The position numbers and the translations under genes are program-made. DNA of 64,000 nt. Source: a virus. Of the stretch, positions 17,810-25,309 are shown piece by piece. Location of the stretch: IMG/VR virus record IMGVR_UViG_3300027985_001318, positions 1-64,000 of that record. One strand, written 5' to 3'. The notes beneath the pieces were generated by a model. The model did not search any database. It worked only from the letters and a program-made list of their open reading frames with translations, and had not been told where the DNA came from. The first letter of the stretch is position 1; every line of letters starts with the position of its first letter.

Positions 17810-18208
17810 ATGACTTTGGTAAAAATAGATCTCTGCGAACGCGTTATTTCTGATAAAGCTTTAGAAGAAATCAAGGAACGTAAGGTAGTCTATGGCGAAG
17901 ATCAAGATCTACTACGTCAAGACCTGGATCTTTGCGCGACTCCAGAAGAACGCTATAAACGGTTTTGTTTAGTGAATCCCGATAAGATCAGTTTTGTCGC
18001 TGATAACTTCGAGATCGATCAGAACGGTAGTCTCACTGCAGATATTCGTCCTCTTGATCCTGATGTAAACAATTTGTTAGATAAAGGACATTTTGGGATC
18101 CGTGCGCTGGTTTCTAATGTACCCAACGCCAATGGTGAAATTATTCCATCCATCGATAAAGTAATCTCTATCGATTGGATATCGAATACTGTTTCCCTGC
18201 CGGAATAA
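17810..18208 (+). CDS. Hypothetical protein (132 aa)
   Basis: Unrecognised acidic protein with strong ribosome site AGGAGGGT. First of a run of tightly packed plus genes (17810-20522) that includes the SLOG protein and the RNA polymerase beta C-terminal piece. No domain seen. Confidence 0.6.
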   Translation: MTLVKIDLCERVISDKALEEIKERKVVYGEDQDLLRQDLDLCATPEERYKRFCLVNPDKISFVADNFEIDQNGSLTADIRPLDPDVNNLLDKGHFGIRALVSNVPNANGEIIPSIDKVISIDWISNTVSLPE

Positions 18209-18212
18209 ATCC

Positions 18213-18734
18213 ATGGAACAGAAACCTATTACCGTCATAGTCGCCGGTACTCGCGATTTTATCGATAAAGAGTACCTCTTTAAAGTACTGGATAGATATT
18301 TAGGTAAGCGTAATCCAAAGACTATCACAATCCTGGACGGCAAGGCTCGAGGCCCTGATCGCTTCGGTGGTGAGTACGGGGAAGCTAAGGGGATCCGGGT
18401 ACTGCCGTATCCGGCCGACTGGGATAAACACGGAAAAGCTGCTGGTTTTATACGTAACGAGGAAATGGCTTGTGCTGGTAGCCATTTGATCGCTTTCTGG
18501 GACGGAGTGTCTAACGGCACTAAAGATATGATTGAGAGAGCCACCGCACATGGCTTGATGGTTGTAGTGATTAAGATTAAGCCGGAACAAATCGATAGTT
18601 CCTGGAAAGAACGTTACAAAACCAGAGGGGAACAAAATAATGTCCAGAGAAAAAGCAACCAAGTTTATGCTCGATCTAATCGAAACGCTCGTCCCTGGGA
18701 CGCCAAACAAAGAGCTGACCAAAAAGCGGCTTGA
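18213..18734 (+). CDS. SLOG-superfamily DUF2493 (YspA-like) protein (173 aa)
   Basis: The whole DUF2493 pattern is readable: VAGTRDF (10-16), a GKARGPDRFGGEYGEAKG nucleotide-loop region, then ADWDKHGKAAGFIRNEEMA and a final AFWDGVSNGTKDMIERA. SLOG domains are Rossmann-like folds that bind or cut nucleotides or NAD-derived molecules and occur in phage-host conflict settings. The exact ligand is unknown. The last ~32 residues are low in pattern and overlap the next gene by 95 nt in another frame, so the functional domain probably ends near 18640. Confidence 0.8.
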   Translation: MEQKPITVIVAGTRDFIDKEYLFKVLDRYLGKRNPKTITILDGKARGPDRFGGEYGEAKGIRVLPYPADWDKHGKAAGFIRNEEMACAGSHLIAFWDGVSNGTKDMIERATAHGLMVVVIKIKPEQIDSSWKERYKTRGEQNNVQRKSNQVYARSNRNARPWDAKQRADQKAA

Positions 18735-19302
18735 GCGACTTTCTGACGAGCAGTTTGCGGAGCTTATGGATCGGTTCGAAAAAGGCACCGACTATATCCA
18801 GATCATCATTCCTCCGTCGATGAGCAATAAGTTCACTATGGAAAATATCGACGCGGCGGCGGCCAAGGTAAACATCCGTTTGTTTCAGCGGTTGTGGCTT
18901 ACGGATCAGACCACAGGGTTACTTAGTCTCACTCCTAAACCAGCTCTGGTACTCACTCTGCCTGATCGGCGGCAATCTCAAACCCGTTTGAAGAAGTCCT
19001 CAAACGCCCATGACAACAACCATATCGACGAACTGACCGGCCAGCCGACTGGCGATTCTAAAGCCAGTAGTATTTCTAACCCCCAGTTTTTGATTCTGCT
19101 TTCGCGTTCTCTCAATAACACCATGGAAGAATTCGCAAAAGTACGTGGTGGCGATAACAAAGCGTTCAACTACTCAAACAAGGTCATTCACCAGCGTGGG
19201 AACGTAACGCTGGCAGAACTACGCGAACTGGGTAGCCGAGCCAAGTCTAGTGAGACTCTCTCTAGTTACTGGACGGCCCAACACTTAGGGAATAACATGT
19301 GA
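18640..19302 (+). CDS. RNA polymerase beta subunit, C-terminal (clamp) piece (220 aa)
   Basis: The segment TGQPTGDSKASS then NPQFLILLSRSLNNTMEEF lines up with the bacterial beta C-terminus, where QQPLGGKAQFGG leads into the [20 protein letters not shown] helix. This piece is therefore the region missing from the beta gene at 34219-38844, about 15 kb away. phiKZ-like phages are known to split beta and beta' into separate genes, and I take this as the counterpart of the small phiKZ beta C-terminal gene. The ribosome site GAGGGG (18625-18630) is well placed for this start although it lies inside the SLOG gene. The stop overlaps the next start (TGATG). Confidence 0.65.
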   Translation: MSREKATKFMLDLIETLVPGTPNKELTKKRLERLSDEQFAELMDRFEKGTDYIQIIIPPSMSNKFTMENIDAAAAKVNIRLFQRLWLTDQTTGLLSLTPKPALVLTLPDRRQSQTRLKKSSNAHDNNHIDELTGQPTGDSKASSISNPQFLILLSRSLNNTMEEFAKVRGGDNKAFNYSNKVIHQRGNVTLAELRELGSRAKSSETLSSYWTAQHLGNNM

Positions 19303-19793
19303 TGGAAAAAGTAGGTTATTACAACATTTCCGAACTGGTGGAACGCGTACGCACTGTTGGTAATGAGATTATCATTCGCAGACACAACTCCCTCGCAAGC
19401 GTCAGTGTGGAAAAAGCTGAGGAGTTCATTTCTGCTTGGGTGAGGTTGTCCGCCGGCCTTGCCGATTATCAGCTATTCTCAGAACAGTCGATAAACAGGG
19501 TCTACCGTTCGTTTATGACCGGGGATGGTAAAAAGGACTTCCTACAGATCATCCTAGGCACTTATGCTGAGTTGCGGGCCAGGGTTTTTAACAACCAGGA
19601 TGATTGGGTGAATTTCGTCGGTCATCTAGCCGTAGCCTATAGTTCAGCTAACGATACTTTGTCGGTAATTGAGAAGCAGATCATCAGCGCTTTACATACC
19701 GAACAGGCGATATCCAAAAGTATTTTCGCCAACCCATGGATTATCGTTATCTGGGTTATGTCTCTGGAAGAAGTGCGGATTCGTAAGCGTTAA
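19302..19793 (+). CDS. Hypothetical protein (163 aa)
   Basis: Unrecognised helical protein. It starts at the ATG overlapping the previous stop, so it is translationally coupled to the RNA polymerase piece. A hydrophobic stretch near the end (IFANPWIIVIWVMSLEE) is too short and polar to call as a membrane anchor. Confidence 0.6.
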   Translation: MEKVGYYNISELVERVRTVGNEIIIRRHNSLASVSVEKAEEFISAWVRLSAGLADYQLFSEQSINRVYRSFMTGDGKKDFLQIILGTYAELRARVFNNQDDWVNFVGHLAVAYSSANDTLSVIEKQIISALHTEQAISKSIFANPWIIVIWVMSLEEVRIRKR

Positions 19794-19805
19794 CTAGGAG
19801 CCATT

Positions 19806-20522
19806 ATGGCTAGCAAACATTTCTATATCGACCTGGACTTCATATTCGATACTAGGATTTCGGTACTCCATAAGCTGGACCCTAACTATCTAAAAAAGGA
19901 GTTCGACCAGAAAAAATATCGTAATCGTACCAACGATCGCTTTGCCACGGAGACGACACCGTTTACTCACCAGGAATGGCTTGATGCTTGGAATAAACGC
20001 GATCTGGAAATCCTACAGAATTCCATCGTCACTAATGGCGTTAAGACCTTACACGAAACCATCGCTTCCATTGATTGGGGTATCGATCCTTCAGATATCT
20101 CGAAGAAAGTAACCGTGACGGTCAACTGCTGGCCTTATAAGGAACTTTCTGATGGAGCCAAGCAAGAAATCTGTAACTGTATCCGTAGACTCTGTCCGAT
20201 GGACATTACGGTAGGTAGTTGCTATGTTCCTCCAGAGCATTTGTTTCTTAAAGAAGCATCTGATCAGTACGATCTGATGTTCCATTACAATCCTTTTGCC
20301 TGGTTGAGGTTTCACGAAAAGGACTTGGAACAACACGATATGGTTTCTCTTTGGATTGTCGCACCTGCGTTGCTCTGGGGAGACGAGTCAACGGAGATCA
20401 ATAATCCCTTACTGAAAAACTACGACCCGTTTACACTCACTGAGATGTTCTGTTCCTCTAAGTTCACTCTCCGCTATATCCCCGTTAGCGATGTTTGTTT
20501 GCTCAAACCAAAAGGGGAATAA
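19806..20522 (+). CDS. Hypothetical protein (238 aa)
   Basis: Unrecognised. Starts MASKHFYIDLDFIFD after TAGGAG. Trp/Cys-containing alpha/beta protein, last of the operon that carries the beta C-terminal piece; ends at a terminator. No motif seen. Confidence 0.6.
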   Translation: MASKHFYIDLDFIFDTRISVLHKLDPNYLKKEFDQKKYRNRTNDRFATETTPFTHQEWLDAWNKRDLEILQNSIVTNGVKTLHETIASIDWGIDPSDISKKVTVTVNCWPYKELSDGAKQEICNCIRRLCPMDITVGSCYVPPEHLFLKEASDQYDLMFHYNPFAWLRFHEKDLEQHDMVSLWIVAPALLWGDESTEINNPLLKNYDPFTLTEMFCSSKFTLRYIPVSDVCLLKPKGE

Positions 20523-20549
20523 GAGGAGGGCTTTCGCCCTCCTCTTTAA
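20523..20549. terminator. Terminator between converging genes
   Basis: AGAGGAGGGC-TTTC-GCCCTCCTCT stem, followed by TTTAATT on plus; the converging minus gene stops at 20546 within it. Confidence 0.75.
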
Positions 20550-20965
20550 TTCTCGACACGGCCAAGGAACTCAGTCATGTTATCGTTAGCGATGCCAACT
20601 GTAGTCTCTCCGTCAACCATTTCTATATCGGCGAGATCCCCGTCTGAGATTACTTGTCGTTCCGGCAACCCTTGACCGTTTCCGCGAATTTCGCTAGGGT
20701 TCTGCTGTACCCCGCGATTGATCATCGCGATTCGCTCAGCGATAGCTCGATCGTCTGCAGAGTTCTTGTCGTCTTGTTTCAGTCGAGCATGCTGGAGGGT
20801 TTGTTTGTCCATATCGCCCAGAGCAGCCAGCAATGTGATGCGACTGTCTTTATCTTGAGGTACTTGACCTCCCTGACACATATTGTCTACCAGACTTTTA
20901 CGAATGCTCTGGGTGTACTGCAGGGCTTCGTCTTGGTCTTTAAATACTTTGTCTTCTACCGACAT
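20546..20965 (-). CDS. Hypothetical protein (139 aa)
   Basis: Acidic, Gln/Asp-rich, helical N-terminal two thirds (DEALQYTQSIRKSL; LLAALGDMDKQTLQHARL), flexible Pro/Gly region, acidic end. GGAG precedes the minus ATG. A single-gene minus unit. Helical small size would allow a small DNA-packaging subunit, but nothing specific supports that. Confidence 0.55.
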   Translation of the reverse strand: MSVEDKVFKDQDEALQYTQSIRKSLVDNMCQGGQVPQDKDSRITLLAALGDMDKQTLQHARLKQDDKNSADDRAIAERIAMINRGVQQNPSEIRGNGQGLPERQVISDGDLADIEMVDGETTVGIANDNMTEFLGRVEN

Positions 20966-20992
20966 ATCAGTCTCCGATTCAATAAAAAATTA

Positions 20993-21009
20993 CCCCTATA
21001 TCATTTTAG
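20993..21009 (+). promoter_or_regulatory. CCTATA-type promoter motif
   Basis: CCCCTATATCATTTTAG lies 26 nt before the ATG at 21035, in the gap between divergent genes. It shares CCTATA and the downstream TTAG with 8262 and 42873. Confidence 0.5.
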
Positions 21010-21034
21010 TGCAATACACCCATAAGGAACCCCT

Positions 21035-21613
21035 ATGCGATTAATAACTAGTTGGATTAAAGCAAGGGCTAAAGAACGAGCTCAACAGAAGTCAAAGAAA
21101 CTACTGCTAACTTTCGCTGAGAGAGATGACGTCGAGTTAAAAGATCTGAGAGTAACTATAACCGAACTGATCAGCGGTTATAGTGCGCTTTTTGATCTGG
21201 ATGAAGATGCCATAGACTCTCTGGTTAGTTATGGCGGTATGACTGAATTGCGTACGTTTTTTAATGCCCCTGATTTACTTTCTGAAAGTAGTAAAATGAT
21301 TAACTGCATTGTTCTCGATACGAGTCCCGGATTTCCTATAGATACTCGGAAGGCGGTCTCGCCTTCTGACACTTTACTGGATTTCTTCACCGATAAATCA
21401 AAACTGATAGATGTCCGGTGGTATCTGGTTGAGGTACTGAGGTTTCTGAGACAGTTCAATGACCGTTTGAACGAGGTTGCTCTATGTCGTAAAGATTTTC
21501 TGGCATATTGGCTAAGGGTCTGTTACCCAATTATCGGCGACTATTACTCACTGATGTTATCCATGGCTAAGAACTACCGTAACGTCTGTAACTCTAAAGG
21601 CGGTGGATCATGA
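21035..21613 (+). CDS. Hypothetical protein (192 aa)
   Basis: Unrecognised, helical, with a basic N-terminus (MRLITSWIKARAKERAQQKS). AAGGAA precedes the ATG. It overlaps the next gene by 4 nt (ATGA) and forms a two-gene unit with it; both are about the same size and helical, so they may form a complex. Confidence 0.6.
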   Translation: MRLITSWIKARAKERAQQKSKKLLLTFAERDDVELKDLRVTITELISGYSALFDLDEDAIDSLVSYGGMTELRTFFNAPDLLSESSKMINCIVLDTSPGFPIDTRKAVSPSDTLLDFFTDKSKLIDVRWYLVEVLRFLRQFNDRLNEVALCRKDFLAYWLRVCYPIIGDYYSLMLSMAKNYRNVCNSKGGGS

Positions 21614-22137
21614 GCGACCGTAAGAGAATCCTTAGCGAACCAGATAAAGGTCTCAGCCAATCGAAAGATGTTTTAACGCGGTTCTTTCGTGGGATCCTTG
21701 ACGATGGTAATGTCGGTCCTGGGTTGTGGTCGAATCTGATGGGTAAGTACTTGAGGGATCCGATGAATGGGATCCGTCAGGATACTAAAACCATCTCCTC
21801 CGAGTCCGGTAATCTCTGTAAGGCTCTGCTTAATGCAGACACCATGACTTGGAGAACTTTCACCAAGGGAATTCGACTGCTTTCTTATCTCACAGTTTAC
21901 GTGAGATTGGAGCTGCACTATAAGCTGTTTGGTAAACCGGCTGTAGTTAGCAAAATAACTTTGGTGAACAAGCAAAAAGAAATCGACTTCACCAAAGAAG
22001 TTAGCGACAATGCCGAACCTGACGTGCAGGATTTCGAGGACGAAATTAGCAGACTTAAAGCTCGGGTGCTTGAGCTGGAAACAGAACTGGCTGAACGAGA
22101 TAAGAAGGCTACCAATACCCCGAAGCTTTGGGGTTAG
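21610..22137 (+). CDS. Hypothetical protein with C-terminal coiled coil (175 aa)
   Basis: Unrecognised. A helical body is followed by a short coiled coil at about 140-165 (DEISRLKARVLELETELAER). Coupled to the previous gene by ATGA; followed by a strong terminator. Confidence 0.6.
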   Translation: MSDRKRILSEPDKGLSQSKDVLTRFFRGILDDGNVGPGLWSNLMGKYLRDPMNGIRQDTKTISSESGNLCKALLNADTMTWRTFTKGIRLLSYLTVYVRLELHYKLFGKPAVVSKITLVNKQKEIDFTKEVSDNAEPDVQDFEDEISRLKARVLELETELAERDKKATNTPKLWG

Positions 22138-22148
22138 AAAAATATAAA

Positions 22149-22176
22149 AAAGAAGGCTTGCGCCTTCTTTTTTTTG
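22149..22176 (+). terminator. Rho-independent terminator
   Basis: AGAAGGC-TTGC-GCCTTCT stem followed by eight T residues. Confidence 0.85.
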
Positions 22177-22223
22177 CCCTTCGTTTAGATTTTATAGCAG
22201 ATTAGAAACCCTTCGGAGGTTTT

Positions 22224-23249
22224 ATGAGTAGTAAAAGCACACCGTTCACTGCCCCGTTCTGGAGCGGTGGTACTAAGAACGAAGACTTGGTAGTAGCTGA
22301 CGTCTATAATGGACAACAAACCGAAACCAAGACAGTTTCTGCATTTAAGAGCGTAGCCTCGGACATTAAAAGTAGCGTAATTAGTTCCGTTAAGGGTTCT
22401 AAGCTTACTGATCTAACTAAGATAGTTAAAACTGGTACTAGCCTAAGTGTTGATAAAGATCAGTTGATGTCTCGTTTGGAGAGTCTGACTGGAGTAAAGT
22501 TCAGTACCACGGAAGGCGTTATTGGCGAGTTGTCAGATGGCGCTCTCTCGAAGATCTCTAACAGTGTCGGAATTGATTCTAAACGTATCATAACCGATGG
22601 TGGTGAGTTTATCAATCTCGCCAAAGGCGCATCTTTCAAAGACGCTAAAGATTACACTAACTTCGTTAGCGAGGTTTTTGACACTCAGATCGGTAGAAGC
22701 ATAGTAGACAACTACGCTCAAGTAGCTATGTTCGGGTCTTTGGTTGCCCTCTCAGTTAAATTAGGTTTACCTGACGCTATCGATAATTTTGTCGATAAGA
22801 TGACCGACGTCAAGGAAGCAAAGAAAGCCTTGATTGAATCCTTAGAGACCGCTGCCAGAAACGGAGACATCGCCACCCTTAAGAAAATCAAAGACCATAT
22901 TGGTCCTGCAGCGATGCGCTCCAAGCTTCCCAATATAGTTCAGTTGGTTTTACAGGGTTATGATTTCCCTACGGTCTACGATGAAGTTACTAACCCAAAC
23001 TACGCTTCCATCTACAACACATTCGTGGAGTTCTTTAATGAAGTAGATCCAGATTGGGTTGCCGATCAGAGAGCTGGACGTTCTTGTAGTAAACTGACCG
23101 TATTTGGTACTGCCAGTAAAGACAGTATTACTGTATTCAGTAACTACGGGGATTATGTAACAGAAGCGTTAATTGCCGGTGACTATTTGGCTAAATCCGT
23201 TCAGGACCTTAGCCGTAAGCAGTTTTCCTATACCTACATAAGCAGTTAA
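22224..23249 (+). CDS. Hypothetical virion-type protein (341 aa)
   Basis: Unrecognised; Ser/Lys/Asp-rich N-terminal half with few aromatic residues and a helical C-terminal half. STTEGVIGEL near residue 95 resembles the S-x-E sites used by phiKZ-type prohead proteases, so it may be a processed head protein; this is a weak inference. CGGAGG precedes the ATG. Single plus-strand unit ended by a bidirectional terminator. Confidence 0.6.
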   Translation: MSSKSTPFTAPFWSGGTKNEDLVVADVYNGQQTETKTVSAFKSVASDIKSSVISSVKGSKLTDLTKIVKTGTSLSVDKDQLMSRLESLTGVKFSTTEGVIGELSDGALSKISNSVGIDSKRIITDGGEFINLAKGASFKDAKDYTNFVSEVFDTQIGRSIVDNYAQVAMFGSLVALSVKLGLPDAIDNFVDKMTDVKEAKKALIESLETAARNGDIATLKKIKDHIGPAAMRSKLPNIVQLVLQGYDFPTVYDEVTNPNYASIYNTFVEFFNEVDPDWVADQRAGRSCSKLTVFGTASKDSITVFSNYGDYVTEALIAGDYLAKSVQDLSRKQFSYTYISS

Positions 23250-23250
23250 A

Positions 23251-23286
23251 AGAGAGAGGGCTTGCGCCCTCTCTCTTTTTTTTTTT
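23251..23286. terminator. Terminator between converging genes
   Basis: AGAGAGAGGGC-TTGC-GCCCTCTCTCT stem, then a run of T. The long T-run favours plus-strand termination. Confidence 0.85.
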
Positions 23287-23288
23287 GG

Positions 23289-25241
23289 TCAGATACGTTC
23301 AGTTCCTTTGAGAAACGCTGACCAGATCTTACCGGGCACTGTGCCAGCAAAGTAGTTAGTCGTATGACTCACACTAAACCAGCTGTTGAAGTCAGCCACG
23401 CCTCTGGTCAGATTTCGTACCAGTTTAGGGATCTGGTAAATCTGACTGGAAAGCGACATACTTGACATCACTGCAATATAGTCGTGATATGGCGTATCTT
23501 CAGCGAACAGTTTGGCAGAGAAACTCTTAGCACCGTCCAGGATATCTAACGGAGAGAAACCTGGGGCGATCGGTACGTAAATCAAATTGCTAAGATCGAC
23601 AACTGAGAAGTTGATATCTACCCCTAGATGTTTACGATCTTTGTTCCAACCCAAAGTACCGACACCTCGAGTTATCGACAAACTATCGATAATACCTAAA
23701 CGAATCTGGGCCGCACCTCGCGAATATACTTCGCAAAGAAACGGGGACCGATAAGAAGCATTGCCGGTAGCTAGCGGTAACGCTCCAGCTAATAGCATTG
23801 CCGGTACGATAAACAGTCTTTGGAAACGAGTAATGTCGTTCCCGGACCAGGTACGTAACTGGATAGTGTAGTCGGCTCTAGGTAGGTTGGCTGAACTAGC
23901 ATCCCAGTGTTTGGGAAAATCGGCGAAAGCATTACCGGCCAGAGCCGCTATACCGTCGATCCCAACACCTTTAGCGAAACCTACTGCAAAGTCTTTTACC
24001 GTACCCATTACTTTCTCTAAGGTACCTAGTATTATACCGTCACCGACGTTACCATCAGCAAAGCTATAACGACTATTTCTAGCGCTAGAGGACGCCCCAT
24101 TAAACGTTCCTGAAATATCCGGGTCCTTAACCGAGTTGTTAAAACTCTCGGAAGCAGTTCCTTGGTGGTCAACGCGAAGGGAAATAAACTGAGCCCCATC
24201 GCGAAGTTCCGACATTAAGAAATCAGTACCGTTCGATAACCAAGAACCAAATCGTTCGAAAATTCCCATAGCCTCCTTGGCGCCGGAAGTTGTTGTTTCG
24301 TCAGTGCCTTCCGTAGTTGATTCTTCTTGAACGACTTTAGCAGCATCTGTGTTCTGCCAGTAGTCTTTCAGATACTCTTGTAAACGCCGACCGCGTTCAA
24401 GCTTCAGGTCAGTTTTGGACAATGCTTCGAAACGAGCTTTCAAGTCCTTGGAGTTCTCAGCATCTTCCATTGCTTTAAGGATTAGTTCGTTCCACTTGGC
24501 TGACAAACGCTGAGCTCTGGTGGCTACGGCATAGATATCGATCCCACCGTCACCACGCATGATATCTGGTAAGAGTCGGTTGAGTTGACCAATCTCTTCT
24601 CTGGTAAGGCTTTGGTTGTTGAACACGGCCTGCTTGGATTGGTCGTAGTCGCTTTGCACCAGCGGGGCTATCAGACCCATGTTGGTAGCGATCTCGTTCA
24701 AGATACCATTTACAGTATTCCAATACAGAGGCATTGCCGGCTTCAGGTAATAGAAACGAGATATTGGTTTGTTCAACATAAACCGCACTGCGTGTCCTAC
24801 CAAAATTGCTATATGCAAAGGCCAGCCGAACGACAACCCGAGAATCTTACCGAAGTTAAAAAACAGTCCGGAAGTTCGACCAGTACCGGCCAATCTGCCA
24901 AGGTCGGCGTCGTAGAAGTTAGTAAAGAAATTGGTAAGGGAGTTAAACTCCGGCACACCAAAACGCATGTTTACTACTTGGTTGTTCATGTCATAAGCTT
25001 CGTAATAATAACGACCGGTACCTTTACAACCGGCTAGTTTTCTACGTTGCTTAGGATCTGCGTGTCTGGTGAATTGCGGCAATGGATTGATTACCATGTT
25101 ACCGCCCAGGGTTGTGTCAGTGAAACTATTGGAAACTTCCGAGTAAGTTCTACGAATAGCGTCGAGAGTATCCAACTCTCCGGCAGGTAACAGAAACGAC
25201 TGTCGTACCCATTCGGCGTCATCTGTAAGTATATAAGCCAT
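23289..25241 (-). CDS. Virion structural protein, tail/baseplate type (650 aa)
   Basis: Not recognised by name. A hydrophobic stretch near residues 150-172 (LGLSFGWPLHIAILVGHAV), a charged coiled region (~240-320), a Thr/Ser linker, then a beta-rich C-terminal part with IDSLSITRGVGTLGW. It sits directly downstream of the 2403-residue transglycosylase giant on the same strand, where phiKZ-like genomes keep tail-associated virion genes. A promoter-like motif of its own lies at 25258-25274. Confidence 0.65.
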   Translation of the reverse strand: MAYILTDDAEWVRQSFLLPAGELDTLDAIRRTYSEVSNSFTDTTLGGNMVINPLPQFTRHADPKQRRKLAGCKGTGRYYYEAYDMNNQVVNMRFGVPEFNSLTNFFTNFYDADLGRLAGTGRTSGLFFNFGKILGLSFGWPLHIAILVGHAVRFMLNKPISRFYYLKPAMPLYWNTVNGILNEIATNMGLIAPLVQSDYDQSKQAVFNNQSLTREEIGQLNRLLPDIMRGDGGIDIYAVATRAQRLSAKWNELILKAMEDAENSKDLKARFEALSKTDLKLERGRRLQEYLKDYWQNTDAAKVVQEESTTEGTDETTTSGAKEAMGIFERFGSWLSNGTDFLMSELRDGAQFISLRVDHQGTASESFNNSVKDPDISGTFNGASSSARNSRYSFADGNVGDGIILGTLEKVMGTVKDFAVGFAKGVGIDGIAALAGNAFADFPKHWDASSANLPRADYTIQLRTWSGNDITRFQRLFIVPAMLLAGALPLATGNASYRSPFLCEVYSRGAAQIRLGIIDSLSITRGVGTLGWNKDRKHLGVDINFSVVDLSNLIYVPIAPGFSPLDILDGAKSFSAKLFAEDTPYHDYIAVMSSMSLSSQIYQIPKLVRNLTRGVADFNSWFSVSHTTNYFAGTVPGKIWSAFLKGTERI

Positions 25242-25257
25242 CTTTTTGCTCCGACTA

Positions 25258-25274
25258 CTTAAACTATAGGATGA
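25258..25274 (-). promoter_or_regulatory. CCTATAGTTTAAG promoter-like motif (minus strand)
   Basis: Read on minus, TCATCCTATAGTTTAAG lies about 17 nt before the ATG of the 650-residue gene, after the terminator of the upstream giant gene. Confidence 0.4.
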
Positions 25275-25279
25275 GATAA

Positions 25280-25306
25280 AAAGAGAGGGCTTTCGCCCTC
25301 TCTTTT
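25280..25306 (-). terminator. Terminator after the giant virion gene
   Basis: AAGAGAGGGC-TTTC-GCCCTCTCTT stem; on minus it is followed by TTTTTA. Placed 3 nt after the stop at 25310. Confidence 0.85.
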
Positions 25307-25309
25307 GAG

